Positions 30,077 through 40,274 of a stretch of DNA of 56,994 nt are shown here, piece after piece; position 1 is the first letter of the stretch, and each line of letters starts with the position of its first letter. A model generated the notes under the pieces. The model saw only the letters and a program-made list of their open reading frames with translations, was not told where the DNA came from and ran no database searches. Made by a program: the position numbers and the translations under genes. This DNA is from Nitriliruptoraceae bacterium (lineage in GTDB: Bacteria; Actinomycetota; Nitriliruptoria; Nitriliruptorales; Nitriliruptoraceae). Location of the stretch: the NCBI GenBank assembly GCA_003563915.1, contig PWTE01000030.1, forward strand, positions 1 to 56,994, given 5' to 3'.

Positions 30077-31207
30077 TCAGTCGCTGCCGGTAAGGCGCTG
30101 CTGCGGCGGCGCGGTGCGGATACCGGGCGGTGAGGGTCGCTGCGTCCCCGCGACCGTGAGGATGACCCCGAGGGCCCCGGCACCGATCCCCCAGGGGATG
30201 ATGCGTCCGAGGGGAACGAAGACCGGCGCGACCGATCCGAAGGCCGCGACCGCGGACCAGTAGTACAGGATCAACACCGTGCGACGGTGTGAGTGGCCCA
30301 TCCGCAGCAGCCGGTGGTGGACGTGTTCACGGTCGGCCAACGCGACCGGGGACCGCCGCAGAAGTCGACGCAGCACCGCGTAGACCGCGTCCAGGAGTGG
30401 GACCGCCAGCACGAGCGCCGGGATCAAGAGCGGCATCGCCCCGTAGAACTCGACCGTGGACGGGTCGGTTCCCCGACCGACCCAGGACACCCCTGCGGCC
30501 CCGAGCAGCAGCCCGAGCAGCATCGCCCCGGTATCACCCATGAAGATCCGCGCGGGATGCCAGTTGTAGAGCAGGAAGCCGACGGACACGCCGACCACGA
30601 TGACCGCGACGAGGCTGGCCGATGCGGGGACGTCCTCCCGGAGGTCGCCGCGCAGCGTGAACAGGAAGAACGCGGTGCCGGCGATCGTCGTGACCCCGGC
30701 TGCCAGACCGTCCAGCCCGTCGATCAGGTTCACCGCGTTGACCATCGCCACCAGCGCGAGGACGGTCAGCGGCAACCCCAGGTCACCGGAGAGCACGACG
30801 AGGTCCCAGCCGGGGATCCAGAAGTACGTCAACTGGATACCGAACACCGCGACGACCAGGGCCGCGACGATCTGACCGGCCAGCTTCACCGTCGGTGGCA
30901 GGCCGATGAGGTCGTCGGCGATACCGATGGCAACGATGACCAGAGCGCCAACGAGCAACGCCAGGGGTTCCGAGGTGTTCTCGAAGAGCGGCCCGAACTC
31001 ACCGAGCTGCGAGGCGACGACGATCGCGCCGAGGAACCCCGCCAGCATCGCGAGCCCTCCCAGGGTTGGCGTCGCGAACCGGTGGACCTTGCGGGGGCCA
31101 CCCGGACGGTCCAGGGCGCCGAGGCGTCGCGCCAGGGAGATCACCACCGGGGTCAACATCGCCGTCACGGCGAGCGCGGCCGCCGCGACCACGAGGTGCT
31201 GCCACAC
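30077..31207 (-). CDS. wecA: Undecaprenyl-phosphate N-acetylglucosaminyl-1-phosphate transferase (WecA/MraY family)
   Basis: 376 residues from GTG at 31207 with GAGGAGG eight bases upstream. About eleven membrane helices are visible. Family signatures of polyprenyl-phosphate sugar-1-phosphate transferases are present: RKVH (early loop), GIADDLIGLPP, NAVNLIDGLDGLAAG with the catalytic aspartates, FMGDTGAM and the sugar-specific HVHHRLL. It starts a lipid-linked cell-wall polymer on the cytoplasmic face (arabinogalactan linker or teichoic acid in other actinobacteria). Its position between glyA and the atp operon matches rfe/wecA of Mycobacterium. Confidence 0.88.
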   Translation of the reverse strand: MWQHLVVAAAALAVTAMLTPVVISLARRLGALDRPGGPRKVHRFATPTLGGLAMLAGFLGAIVVASQLGEFGPLFENTSEPLALLVGALVIVAIGIADDLIGLPPTVKLAGQIVAALVVAVFGIQLTYFWIPGWDLVVLSGDLGLPLTVLALVAMVNAVNLIDGLDGLAAGVTTIAGTAFFLFTLRGDLREDVPASASLVAVIVVGVSVGFLLYNWHPARIFMGDTGAMLLGLLLGAAGVSWVGRGTDPSTVEFYGAMPLLIPALVLAVPLLDAVYAVLRRLLRRSPVALADREHVHHRLLRMGHSHRRTVLILYYWSAVAAFGSVAPVFVPLGRIIPWGIGAGALGVILTVAGTQRPSPPGIRTAPPQQRLTGSD

Positions 31208-31294
31208 GGTGGGCCTCCTCGTCGCTCGGCGGGCGGTGCTCGGCCACCCGGACGCGGGACCGCCACGCGGACGCGTAGCGGTCGGCGGTGCGGA

Positions 31295-32554
31295 CTAGCG
31301 GGGGTAGACGGGGAAGCGACCCACCAGGTCGGTGACCTCAGCCTGCACAGCGACCCGGTCATCGTCCGACCCGGTGAGCGCACGGTCGATCAACGCGGCA
31401 ACGTGACGGAGTTCGTCGGGTCCCATCCCCTGCGTGGCCACCGACGCCGTCCCGGCACGGATGCCGGAAGCGACCGCTGGCGGGTTCTGGTCGAAGGGGA
31501 TCGCGTTCTTGTTCAACACGATCCCGGCATCGTCGCACCGCTGTTCGGCCTCTTGGCCCGTGAGCCCCTTCGTGGTCACGTCGGCGAGGAACAGGTGCGT
31601 GTCGGTTCCGCCAGAGGTGACGCGGAACCCGTGTTCGGTGAGCCCGTCGGCCAGCGCCCTGGCGTCATCCAGGATGCGCTGCGCGTACTCCTTGAAGCTG
31701 GGCTCCATCGCCTCCTTGAGCGCGACCGCCTTCGCCGCGACGACGTGCTCGAGCGGTCCGCCCTGCGTACCCGGGAAGACCGCCTTGTCGATCGCCTTCG
31801 CCCATCGTTCGTTGGTCAGGATGATCGCACCGCGCGGACCACGCAGCGTCTTGTGGGTGGTGAAGGTGACGATGTCGCAGTAGGGCACCGGCGACGGGTG
31901 GACGCCACCGGCCACGAGCCCGATGAAGTGCGCGGCGTCGCACAGCAGGGTCGCATCGACCTCGTCCGCGATCGCACGGAACGCCTCGAAGTCCAGCTGG
32001 CGGGGGTAGGCCGACCACCCGGCGATGATCAGCTTCGGGCGGTGCTCGAGCGCGAGCTCACGGACCTGGTCCATGTCGATCGTCTCGGTGTCCTCACGGA
32101 CCCCGTAGGAGACGATGTCGAACCACTTGCCGCTGAAGTTGATCGCCATCCCGTGCGTGAGGTGACCACCGTGCGGCAGCGACATCGCGAGCACCTTCTC
32201 GCCCGGTGAGACGGTCGCGAAGTACGCGGCGATGTTCGCGCTGGCCCCACTGTGAGGTTGCACGTTGGCGTGGTCGGCCCCGAACAGCTGCTTCGCGCGG
32301 TCGATCGCCAGCTGCTCGATCGGGTCGACGACCTCCTCGCAGCCGCCGTAGTACCGCCGTCCGGGGTAGCCCTCGGCGTACTTGTTCTGCAGGACGGATC
32401 CGTTGGCCGCGAGCACCGCTGGCGAGGCCAGGTTCTCGCTGGCGATCAGCTGCAGCTTGCCCCGTAGGCGGTCGAGCTCACCGAGGAGGCCATCAGCCAC
32501 CTCGGGGTCGACCTGGCGGAGCTGTTCGAAGTCGGGGCCCCAGAAGGTGCTCAC
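31295..32554 (-). CDS. glyA: Serine hydroxymethyltransferase
   Basis: 419 residues from GTG at 32554 (a GTG 11 codons upstream is possible but neither has a good Shine-Dalgarno; homology starts at STFWGPDF). PLP lysine K235 is in [14 protein letters not shown]; substrate and folate residues are in [12 protein letters not shown] and [13 protein letters not shown]. The enzyme interconverts serine and glycine with one-carbon transfer to tetrahydrofolate. Finding it between tsaC and wecA is common in actinobacteria. It could also serve glycine and one-carbon flow from the dimethylglycine dehydrogenase-like enzyme. Confidence 0.95.
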   Translation of the reverse strand: MSTFWGPDFEQLRQVDPEVADGLLGELDRLRGKLQLIASENLASPAVLAANGSVLQNKYAEGYPGRRYYGGCEEVVDPIEQLAIDRAKQLFGADHANVQPHSGASANIAAYFATVSPGEKVLAMSLPHGGHLTHGMAINFSGKWFDIVSYGVREDTETIDMDQVRELALEHRPKLIIAGWSAYPRQLDFEAFRAIADEVDATLLCDAAHFIGLVAGGVHPSPVPYCDIVTFTTHKTLRGPRGAIILTNERWAKAIDKAVFPGTQGGPLEHVVAAKAVALKEAMEPSFKEYAQRILDDARALADGLTEHGFRVTSGGTDTHLFLADVTTKGLTGQEAEQRCDDAGIVLNKNAIPFDQNPPAVASGIRAGTASVATQGMGPDELRHVAALIDRALTGSDDDRVAVQAEVTDLVGRFPVYPR

Positions 32555-32658
32555 ATCACGCTCGTTGCTCGGGGATGGACGGATCACAGGCGGTCCGTGA
32601 AGGCTACCGCTGCAGGACGGGGGCGCGCGCTGTCGGGGACCCGCTCGGTCCCTGGCCG

Positions 32659-33399
32659 TCAGTCGTCCCGCATCTCACCGGTCAGACGTTGCTCCAACCG
32701 CGCGGCCGCGTCAAGGGGGTCCAACTCCCCTGTCGCGACCGCCAACGCGTCGGCGGTGGTGATCGCCCCCTCCCGGAGCACCTTGGGTTCGCGTCGGGTC
32801 AGGTCCACGATCGTCGAGGGGACCTGCCGCGTGCGGGGGCCATCATCCAGGTAGAAGCGGACGACCGAGCCGAGCTGCTCACGTGCCTCCATCGCGGTGG
32901 TGGCCGGAGGCTGTCCCGACCGGTTGGCGCCGGTGACCGCCAACGGTCCCACCTCGCGCACGACGTCCAACGCGACGTCGTCCAGCGGCATGCGGACCGC
33001 GACGACCCCCTGGTCGTCCCCCAGGTCCCAGTGCAGCCCGGACTGCGCCGCGACCACGATCGTCAGGGGGCCCGGCCAGTAGGCCGCCATCAGCTCCTCC
33101 GCACCGCTCGGGAGGGCCGCGCAGATGCCCGGCAACTGCTTGGGTGACCGCACGAACACGGGCAGCGGGGCGTGCCGTTGGCGCTCCTTCGCGGCGAACA
33201 CCCTGCGGGTGCCCTGCTGGTTGAACGCATCGGCGGCGACCCCGTACAGCGTGTCGGTGGGCAGGACCACGATCTCGCCGTCGCGCAGGGCCGCGCCAGC
33301 CCGAGCAACCGCATCCACGCGGTGATCACCGGACACATCCAGGATGTCCTCCACCGGGTCCCCCTCGGGCTGCGGAACGTGTCGTTGACCGGCGCTCAC
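32659..33399 (-). CDS. tsaC: L-threonylcarbamoyladenylate synthase, YrdC/Sua5 family
   Basis: 246 residues from GTG at 33399, overlapping the prmC stop as GTGA. The YrdC domain is clear: [45 protein letters not shown] and the late [16 protein letters not shown]. The long C-terminal Sua5 domain is absent, so this is the TsaC/YwlC-like short form with about 40 extra residues. It makes threonylcarbamoyl-AMP from threonine, bicarbonate and ATP for tRNA t6A37 modification. Confidence 0.9.
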   Translation of the reverse strand: MSAGQRHVPQPEGDPVEDILDVSGDHRVDAVARAGAALRDGEIVVLPTDTLYGVAADAFNQQGTRRVFAAKERQRHAPLPVFVRSPKQLPGICAALPSGAEELMAAYWPGPLTIVVAAQSGLHWDLGDDQGVVAVRMPLDDVALDVVREVGPLAVTGANRSGQPPATTAMEAREQLGSVVRFYLDDGPRTRQVPSTIVDLTRREPKVLREGAITTADALAVATGELDPLDAAARLEQRLTGEMRDD

Positions 33400-34328
33400 G
33401 CTAGCGAGCCGGGACGCCGCGCAACCACGGCACGTGACGCTCCGGCCAGGTCGGCGAGCAAGGTCACCTCGACCAGACCGGCGGTGTGCGCGGCGCGCTG
33501 TGCCTCCGCGGACCGGCGCTCGTCGATCTCCACCACCACCGACCCGCCCGGGCGCAGCCAGCTGATGGCGAGGTGGAGCAGCGCCTCGACCACCTCGTGT
33601 CCGTCGGATCCGCCGATCAGTGCTGCGTGCGGGTCGTGATCGCGGACCTCGGGTTCCCACGTCTCCCGATCCACGTCGGGCAGGTAGGGAGGGTTGGCCA
33701 CCAGGACGTCGAGGTGGCCGCGCCAGGCCGGGTCCACCGCCGCCAGCAGGTCCCCCTGGACCACCGCGACCGTTGTGCTGTCCGCGACGCCCGGTACCGC
33801 CGCATCGCCCGCCCGGACCCGCGCCACGTTGGTGCGTGCCAGGTCGACCGCGGCGGCGTCGGCGTCGGCCGCGACGATGTCGGCGTGCGGAACCTCGACC
33901 GCCAGGGCGCAGGCGATCGCGCCGGTCCCCGTGCCGACGTCGACCAGGCGGCGCCGACCTCGTCCCGCGTCAGCCAACGGGGCCGCCAGCGCCGCCTCGA
34001 TCGCGGCACCGGCGACGACCTCGGTCTCCGGGCGGGGGATGAAGACCCCGTGACGGCAGGCCAGCTCGATGCCGCGGAAGCTGGTCGTGCCCACGATCAG
34101 CTGCAGCGGCTCGCGGGCGACGCGGCGCGCGACCGCTTCAGCGAGATCGGGCAGGCGCTCTGCCGGCAGGAGGCGCAGCGGATAGCGGTGAGGGTCGACC
34201 CCGGTCCGGGCGGCGATCAGCCAGCGGGCGTCGGGGGCCGCGTGGGCGATCCCGGCGGCCGCCAGCTCCGTCGCGACGGCCCGGGCCACCTGCTGCGCCG
34301 GTTTCCCCTGCGCTGCCTCGACGTCCAT
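33396..34328 (-). CDS. prmC: Peptide chain release factor N5-glutamine methyltransferase
   Basis: 310 residues from ATG at 34328. It has an N-terminal helical domain, the link IPRPETE (97-103), the SAM-binding motif [10 protein letters not shown] (130-139) and the catalytic NPPY at 212-215. It methylates the Gln of the GGQ motif of release factors and lies 29 bases downstream of prfA, its substrate gene. Confidence 0.95.
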   Translation of the reverse strand: MDVEAAQGKPAQQVARAVATELAAAGIAHAAPDARWLIAARTGVDPHRYPLRLLPAERLPDLAEAVARRVAREPLQLIVGTTSFRGIELACRHGVFIPRPETEVVAGAAIEAALAAPLADAGRGRRRLVDVGTGTGAIACALAVEVPHADIVAADADAAAVDLARTNVARVRAGDAAVPGVADSTTVAVVQGDLLAAVDPAWRGHLDVLVANPPYLPDVDRETWEPEVRDHDPHAALIGGSDGHEVVEALLHLAISWLRPGGSVVVEIDERRSAEAQRAAHTAGLVEVTLLADLAGASRAVVARRPGSLA

Positions 34329-34357
34329 GGACGGTCAGCTCCCGCGAGGTGGGCGGT

Positions 34358-35452
<1,095 letters not shown>

Positions 35453-35525
35453 GGGGCACCTCGGACGGATCGGGGGCGGGTGCGGCGCGGTGGGGCACGA
35501 CGGCGTGGGAGCCGGTCGCGGGGCG

Positions 35526-36686
35526 CTACCGCTCGCCGGTATCGCCGGTCTCCGCCGCCGCGGGGTCCTCGGTGGTGGGGTTCTCGGCGCGCGCGGTGTC
35601 GGCGTCACCGTCGTCGCCCGCCGGGTCCAGACGCAGGTCCGCGGATTCGAGCTGCACCTCGAGGCTGTCGCGCGCGAGGGTCACCGTGCTGTCCAGGGTG
35701 GTGGGGACGCGGCCCGTGCGCTCGTCGGCGGGGACGACCGCCTCGAAGGCGCGGATCGCGACCTCGATCTGGTCGGCCGAGGGCTGCTTGGTGGTGATCA
35801 GCTGGAGCCACAGCCCGGGCTTCATGATGGCGTTGACGACCCAGTTGTCGTAGCGGGCGCCGATGCGAAGGCCCTCGTAGGCGAGGCCGGCGACCACCGG
35901 CAGCAGCACGATCCGCAGCACCACGTGGTAGACGACCGCCCAGTACCACTCGATCCCCTCGGGCGGCGGGACGAGCAGGCCGCCGATCGTGTAGACGAAG
36001 ATCGCGAGCAGCATCACCAGGATCAGGAAGTTGGTGCCGCAGCGCACGTGCAGCGGGGAGTAGCGCTCGACGTTCTCGGGTTCGAGGATCTCGTCGTGCT
36101 CCCAGGCGTGGATCGTCATGTGCTCCGCGCCGTGGTACTGGAACACGCGGCGGATGTCGGCCATCAGCGAGATCGCCCAGAGGTAGGCCAGGAAGATGAC
36201 GATGCGGACGAGCGACTCGACGATGTGGAACCACACACCGTCGCCCATCACGTTGCCGATGAGCGCGTCCAGGCCCTTGGTTCCGGCGGACGGCAGGAAG
36301 ATGAAGATGCCGATGAACACGAGTAACGCGAAGAACATCGACACGCCGACCGCGCCGCTGGACATCTCCTCCTCGTCCTCAGGCATGGCGCGCTGGGCGG
36401 AGATGCCGAGCGCCTTCATCCCGATCGCGAGGGAGTCCGCCAGTGCGTAGCAACCTCGGATCATCGGCCACTTCAGCCAGGGTTTGCGCTGCGTGAGCGT
36501 CGAGGTGTGGTGGGCCTCCAGCCAGATGTCACCCTCGGGCCGGCGCACGGCGACCGCCCAGCGGTCGAAGCCGCGCATCATCACGCCTTCGATGACCGCC
36601 TGACCGCCGTAGTAGTGCGGGGCCATCTCCATCGGGTCACGGCCCGATCTGGCCTCTAGAGCCGCTGGATCGTCGTTCTGTGGCAC
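35526..36686 (-). CDS. DUF1385 (YqhQ-like) membrane protein
   Basis: 386 residues from GTG at 36686 with only a weak GAGGG upstream; ATG at 36632 is a plausible alternative (368 residues). The family signature is visible: [15 protein letters not shown] at the N-terminus, four to five membrane helices, [16 protein letters not shown] and the C-terminal [14 protein letters not shown](S)ADQIEVAI. A long acidic disordered tail (about 55 residues) is added after the family core. In many Gram-positive genomes this gene sits next to rpmE and prfA; its biochemical role is not established. Confidence 0.88.
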   Translation of the reverse strand: MPQNDDPAALEARSGRDPMEMAPHYYGGQAVIEGVMMRGFDRWAVAVRRPEGDIWLEAHHTSTLTQRKPWLKWPMIRGCYALADSLAIGMKALGISAQRAMPEDEEEMSSGAVGVSMFFALLVFIGIFIFLPSAGTKGLDALIGNVMGDGVWFHIVESLVRIVIFLAYLWAISLMADIRRVFQYHGAEHMTIHAWEHDEILEPENVERYSPLHVRCGTNFLILVMLLAIFVYTIGGLLVPPPEGIEWYWAVVYHVVLRIVLLPVVAGLAYEGLRIGARYDNWVVNAIMKPGLWLQLITTKQPSADQIEVAIRAFEAVVPADERTGRVPTTLDSTVTLARDSLEVQLESADLRLDPAGDDGDADTARAENPTTEDPAAAETGDTGER

Positions 36687-37081
36687 TTGACCCTCACTGT
36701 GTCGGGCGCCAGCCCCACATCAATCCCCACATCTTTGTCCATCATTGTCGCGGGATTGATGAGTCGCACGCTAAACGTAAACGTGTCAGGTCCGGCTGAG
36801 CGCCGCCGAGGGTACTGGTTGACCGACGGCGAGATCAGCCGAGGTTCCAACCCAACCCGCTTCCGATGCCGCGTAGGTCCGTGCCTGGGCGCGGGACGCT
36901 GGCCTCGAGGTTGCCGAGCGAGGCCGGCTCAGCACCCACGTCCTGCAGACCTACCAGCAGGCGCACCGCGGGCTGTGGACAAGCCCGGGTGGCCACCGCA
37001 CCCCGAGCGCCACCCTGCGGCCCCAGACGGCACACTTACGGGTAGTACACCTTTCGGTGAGGGTTCGGTGAGGAGTAGACG
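36687..37081. other. Intergenic region without a supported gene; tandem repeats before the HTH gene
   Basis: 395 bases with no convincing coding frame. Only short frames exist; a minus-strand frame of 66 codons at 36835-37035 has no recognisable motif. At 37053-37062 and 37064-37073 the sequence TTCGGTGAGG occurs twice, 11 bases apart, just upstream of the HTH gene, which fits an autoregulatory site. This is the left edge of the accessory block. Confidence 0.45.
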
Positions 37082-37537
37082 GTGGCCGCCAAGCTGTCAG
37101 CACGCGACGTCCAGCAGCCGTTGCACCTGTTGGACGAGATCCTGTCGTCCCCTGGTGCTCGGATTGTCGATGAGCATGGTCACGAGGTCGAGCTGCACGG
37201 ACGTCTGGCTGCGTTCTTCCGTGCTGCGGTTGCTGCGGCCTCCGAAGGCGAAGCGCTGCTGTTCAGCGAGGCCGACACCATGTCCCCGGCTGATGCCGCA
37301 CAGGTGCTCGGCGTGTCGCGGCCGATGATCTACCGCTACATCGAACAGGGGCTGCTCGAGGACCACCCGGTCAACACCTACCACCGCATCCCCGCGGGCT
37401 CGGTCCACCGTCTCGCCGAGCAGCGGCGCGCCGCGGCAGGGCGCGCCACCCGACTCCTCGAAGACGATCCGGACCATCCCCGCGTTGCCGCAGCACAGGA
37501 GCGACGCCGAGCCCGGAGCGCAGACCGGAAAGCGTGA
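37082..37537 (+). CDS. Excisionase/antitoxin-type HTH DNA-binding protein
   Basis: 151 residues from GTG at 37082 with GAGGAG nine bases upstream. Residues 66-115 form a MerR/excisionase-like HTH (MSPADAAQVLGVSRPMIYRY, then IEQGLLEDHPV and a wing YHRIPAGSVHRL). Residues 1-60 resemble the N-terminal region of actinobacterial antitoxins with such a domain (VDEHGHEVELHGRLAAFF). The C-terminus is Arg/Ala-rich. Homologues usually precede a PIN-domain toxin gene by four bases. Here the next frame overlaps by GTGA but is only a 43-residue stub, so the toxin appears lost. The antitoxin call is by resemblance. Confidence 0.65.
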   Translation: MAAKLSARDVQQPLHLLDEILSSPGARIVDEHGHEVELHGRLAAFFRAAVAAASEGEALLFSEADTMSPADAAQVLGVSRPMIYRYIEQGLLEDHPVNTYHRIPAGSVHRLAEQRRAAAGRATRLLEDDPDHPRVAAAQERRRARSADRKA

Positions 37538-37665
37538 GCGACCCGTTCCCATCCGTCGGCGAGCAGCCACGGGAGTTGCAGTTGACCCACCGTGCGCTCG
37601 ACCACATCGGCGCGACATCCGGATGGAGACACCCCGGACTGGAGATTGCAATCCTCGCAAGCTAG
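37534..37665 (+). pseudogene. Truncated partner (likely toxin stub) of the HTH antitoxin-like gene
   Basis: A 43-codon frame begins with GTG overlapping the antitoxin-like stop (GTGA), the coupling expected for a toxin gene. It starts VSDPFPSV, like the first residues of PIN-domain toxins that follow this antitoxin type, then departs into unrelated sequence (EQPRELQLTHRALDHIG) and stops. None of the PIN acidic residues are present. I read it as the 5' end of a toxin gene joined to foreign sequence by a deletion; it could equally be a chance frame. Confidence 0.4.
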
Positions 37666-37675
37666 ATCTCAGAAC

Positions 37676-38119
37676 ATGCAAACACTGTTCCGGTCGGATG
37701 TGGTGCAGCAACTGCGCGCGCTGTTGTACCTCGACCACGACATCGCCACGTCCGGCGCTACGGTCCGACAGCTGGCCCGTCGGATCGGCACCTTCGAGGC
37801 CACGGTGTCAAGCGAGGTGTCACGCCTGGTGGAGGTAGGGGCGGCGACCGACGAGCGGGCCGGTAACCAGCGCATCGTGCGGCCCGCGCCTGAGGGCCCG
37901 CTGGCCTTCCACCTGACGGGCCTGCTGCGCTCCACCGTCGGACCCGAGGTCGCGCTTCGCCGCAAGCTCGCCGGGCGCGCCGACGTCGACCGCACTGCAC
38001 CGCACGGCCCACACCCTGGCCTACGACGGCGCCCGCAAGGCCGTCGAGGCGGTGCTCCTCGCGCTAGGCGTACGAGTCAGCCGCACCGACGGACACCACA
38101 CCACCGTCGCTGCCGCTGA
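37676..38119 (+). pseudogene. HTH domain of a truncated HTH-nucleotidyltransferase (MNT) gene
   Basis: Frame of 147 codons from ATG at 37676. Residues 1-105 form a winged-helix domain (FRSDVVQQLRALLYLDHD, VRQLARRIGTFEATVSSEVS, RLVEVGAATDE, RIVRPAPEGPLAFHLTGLL). This is the N-terminal half of actinobacterial proteins whose C-terminus is a minimal nucleotidyltransferase with a GSW motif. After GPEVALRRKLAGRADVD the frame turns into Arg/Pro/His-rich nonsense because HEPN-like sequence continues in another frame. The nucleotidyltransferase core is missing. The winged helix may still be made. Confidence 0.55.
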
Positions 38120-38389
38120 AGCCATCCTGACCCCGCCGCCGCCCTCGCGCCGACGCAACGTCCTGTCCTTCGCACGGGCCCGCAACGTCCGCCACGGGGA
38201 CGAGTACCCCCCGCCCCCCGACAACCAACCCACGCGACCGTCACGCTCCGCGAGCGACGCGAACAGACCCAGACCTGCATCCGACCGGTCGACGACTGTC
38301 GAGAACTCCTCGGCCTCGACCGTGTCGATGAGCTGGTTCCCACCGACCAGCGGCTCGCGTCAGGCTCGGGGCTCAACCGCTGCGAATAG
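37992..38389 (+). pseudogene. Frameshifted remnant of a HEPN-domain toxin
   Basis: Read in the frame of position 38052, the sequence gives HTLAYDGARKAVEAVLLALG and then GHHTTVAAAEAI and FARARNVRHGDEYPPP. This matches the core of HEPN proteins paired with MNT antitoxins: the helix with AYDxARKA, the GHH segment and the Arg/Asn...Tyr motif near the RNase site. No start codon fits its N-terminus, which abuts the HTH remnant. After about 38222 the likely C-terminal helix (VTLRERREQ..., VDDCRELLGLDRV) continues in a frame shifted by two and ends at TAG 38387-38389. I read it as a deletion fusion of the MNT and HEPN genes plus a frameshift. Confidence 0.5.
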
Positions 38390-38794
38390 CAGACCTCCGC
38401 AAGGTTCAAGATTCGACCGCTGCCATGGTGTCAGTATCCAGGCGTTGCCGACACGAGACCCACGTGGATCCCCACATCATCGCCACGACCTGGTGGGTGC
38501 ACCTGCCCCCGGCTGCCGGGCGGTAGATGCACCCGGAACCTCGAGCCGGAGCGGCTCCGCACGGGACAGGGGAGACGCGACGGGGCGTGCCCGGTCGGCC
38601 ACGGGCCGACCGATGGTGGCCCTCTGTCCGCGGATCGCCTCCCGGAGCACGATGCTGACCGAAGGACGGCCCCGCGCCAGACGCCGACGCGCATGATGCG
38701 ATGCGTTCGATCCTGTGGACCACGCCACCGTGACCGTTCGAGGGCCGGGTGGAGGTCCCCACGATCCCGCCAGAACCGTGCGAAGGGAGTCGCG
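38390..38794. other. Intergenic region without a supported gene, with one strong hairpin
   Basis: 405 bases with no recognisable coding content. A perfect dyad CGGTCGGCC-ACG-GGCCGACCG lies at 38592-38612; it may terminate transcription from the toxin-antitoxin remnants. The last 20 bases carry GAAGGGAG, the ribosome binding site of the next gene. Confidence 0.5.
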
Positions 38795-39418
38795 ATGGAA
38801 CTGCTCGACGACGTATCCATGACCCTTGACCGGGTCGATCCTTTGACGATCGTCGCCATCCTCGTCGGTCTGGTGCTGGTCGTTGCCTTCACCATCGTCG
38901 TGGTGGGACGCAGGCGGATGCGCGTCGCCGCCCTCGAGGGCACGTTCGGAGCCGAGTACTGGCGCACGGTCACCAGCGAGCGAACGCGCCGCCGCGCGGA
39001 GGAGGCCCTGGCCCGCCGCGTGGCCCATCGACAGAACTATGAGACCCGCGCGCTCTCCGACCAGGAGCGTGAGGCCTTCAGCTCCCGCTGGAACGACCTG
39101 CAGGCCAGCTTCGTGGACGGGCCCGCCTACGCCGAGCGGGCCGCGCTTGAGCTCGTCGGTGAGGTCGCGGCAACGCGCGGCTACCCGGACGACGATCCCG
39201 AACGGTGCCTCGACGACATCAGTGTCGACCATCCCGAACTCGTGGCCGACCTGCGTGGCTCAGCGCACCCCGACCAGCGCGACTGGGCCACCACCGAGCA
39301 TCACCGCGCAACCTTCATCCACGCTCGCGCCCTGTTCCAGCGGTTGTTGAAGGAGGGAGATCGCGACCAGCCCGAGGAGCCCCGAGAGCCGGAAGGTGCG
39401 GTCACCGAGATCGGCTGA
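38795..39418 (+). CDS. Membrane-anchored protein of unknown function
   Basis: 207 residues from ATG at 38795 with GAAGGGAG six bases upstream. A single membrane span lies at about residues 17-37 (LTIVAILVGLVLVVAFTIVVV), followed by RRRMR, giving a cytoplasmic C-terminal domain. That domain contains a pattern seen in conserved actinobacterial and proteobacterial hypothetical proteins: FSSRWNDLQASFVDGP, then LVGEVAATRGYP, DDISVDHPELVADLR and a final helix HARALFQRLLKEG. No catalytic motif is evident. It stands alone, convergent with the hydrolase gene. Confidence 0.75.
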   Translation: MELLDDVSMTLDRVDPLTIVAILVGLVLVVAFTIVVVGRRRMRVAALEGTFGAEYWRTVTSERTRRRAEEALARRVAHRQNYETRALSDQEREAFSSRWNDLQASFVDGPAYAERAALELVGEVAATRGYPDDDPERCLDDISVDHPELVADLRGSAHPDQRDWATTEHHRATFIHARALFQRLLKEGDRDQPEEPREPEGAVTEIG

Positions 39419-39455
39419 GCATGCCAGCGGGATGCTGAGTGCGCCGCCTGCCGCG

Positions 39456-40232
39456 TCAGCCCGTAGGGTCGAAAGCGTCGACCGCGGCGAGGAATCGCTC
39501 CGGATCGACCAGGTGGGGGTAGTGGCCATGGTCGGGCCACACCTGCACCTGCGCTCCAGGGATGCGGGCCTGCAACCAGTCGGTGTACTCAGGACCGGGA
39601 TCGAGGCCGTGGATCGCCAGGTACGGCACCTCGACCGCACCGAGGACCCCGTCGACCATCGCGCCGAGCTCCTGCTCCGTCTGCTCCAGCACCGGCGTCC
39701 AGATCCCCAGGACGACCTCCTGGCGAGGCGTGCGGATCGCACTGATGCGGTCCCACTCCGCATCGGGCACAGCCCCACGCATCGAGTCGAACAGGCCCCC
39801 GATGACCAGTGGGAACGCGTCAGGATCACGCAGTTGGGCTTCGACCGCACCGACCTGATCCTGGAACCCCACGAGGTCGAGCGACTGGTCGACGTTGACG
39901 ACGCCTCGGGTCGGCAGCGCCGACGCGTAGGCGGTGGCGACCATCCCACCCAGGGAGTGCCCGATGACGAGGGGCGGCTCCAGTTCGTGCCGCGCGACCA
40001 GCGCGTACACATCGCCGGCCATGCTCGCGAGGTCGAAGGGTGCCTGCACGGGTGACGCCCCGTGCCCACGGAGGTCGACGGCCAGCACGGTCGCCCGCTC
40101 GGCCAGCCGCGGGATCAGCGGCTCCCAACACCGGCGGTCCTCGGTGATGCCGTGCAGCAGGACGACGGGCGGCCCCGTCCCGACGACATCGTGCGCGAGG
40201 TCCACGGGCGTGGGAGCGGCGGCCTCGGTCAC
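39456..40232 (-). CDS. Alpha/beta-fold hydrolase
   Basis: 258 residues from GTG at 40232, nine bases after GAGGAG; GTG at 40259 is an alternative in-frame start. The fold signature VVLLHGITEDRRCWEPLI is followed by the nucleophile elbow GHSLGG, a candidate acid in HGLDPGPEYTDW and the catalytic His in WPDHGHYPHLVDPERF. The substrate (ester, lactone, amide or haloalkane) cannot be told. It lies downstream of the WYL regulator gene in the same direction with a short gap, so the regulator may control it. Confidence 0.82.
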   Translation of the reverse strand: MTEAAAPTPVDLAHDVVGTGPPVVLLHGITEDRRCWEPLIPRLAERATVLAVDLRGHGASPVQAPFDLASMAGDVYALVARHELEPPLVIGHSLGGMVATAYASALPTRGVVNVDQSLDLVGFQDQVGAVEAQLRDPDAFPLVIGGLFDSMRGAVPDAEWDRISAIRTPRQEVVLGIWTPVLEQTEQELGAMVDGVLGAVEVPYLAIHGLDPGPEYTDWLQARIPGAQVQVWPDHGHYPHLVDPERFLAAVDAFDPTG

Positions 40233-40274
40233 GGGTACGGACTCCTCGTCGGCGAGCACACGGCGCGCGTGAAC

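Noticed and set aside
31208-33399. Possible glycine riboswitch near glyA
   Set aside because: glyA follows tsaC by about 100 bases in one operon and the gap shows no recognisable aptamer structure.
36723-38478. Direct repeat ATCCCCACATC at 36723-36733 and 38468-38478 bracketing the toxin-antitoxin remnants, possibly att sites
   Set aside because: An 11-base match in this span can occur by chance, no integrase gene is present, and no target gene duplication is seen.
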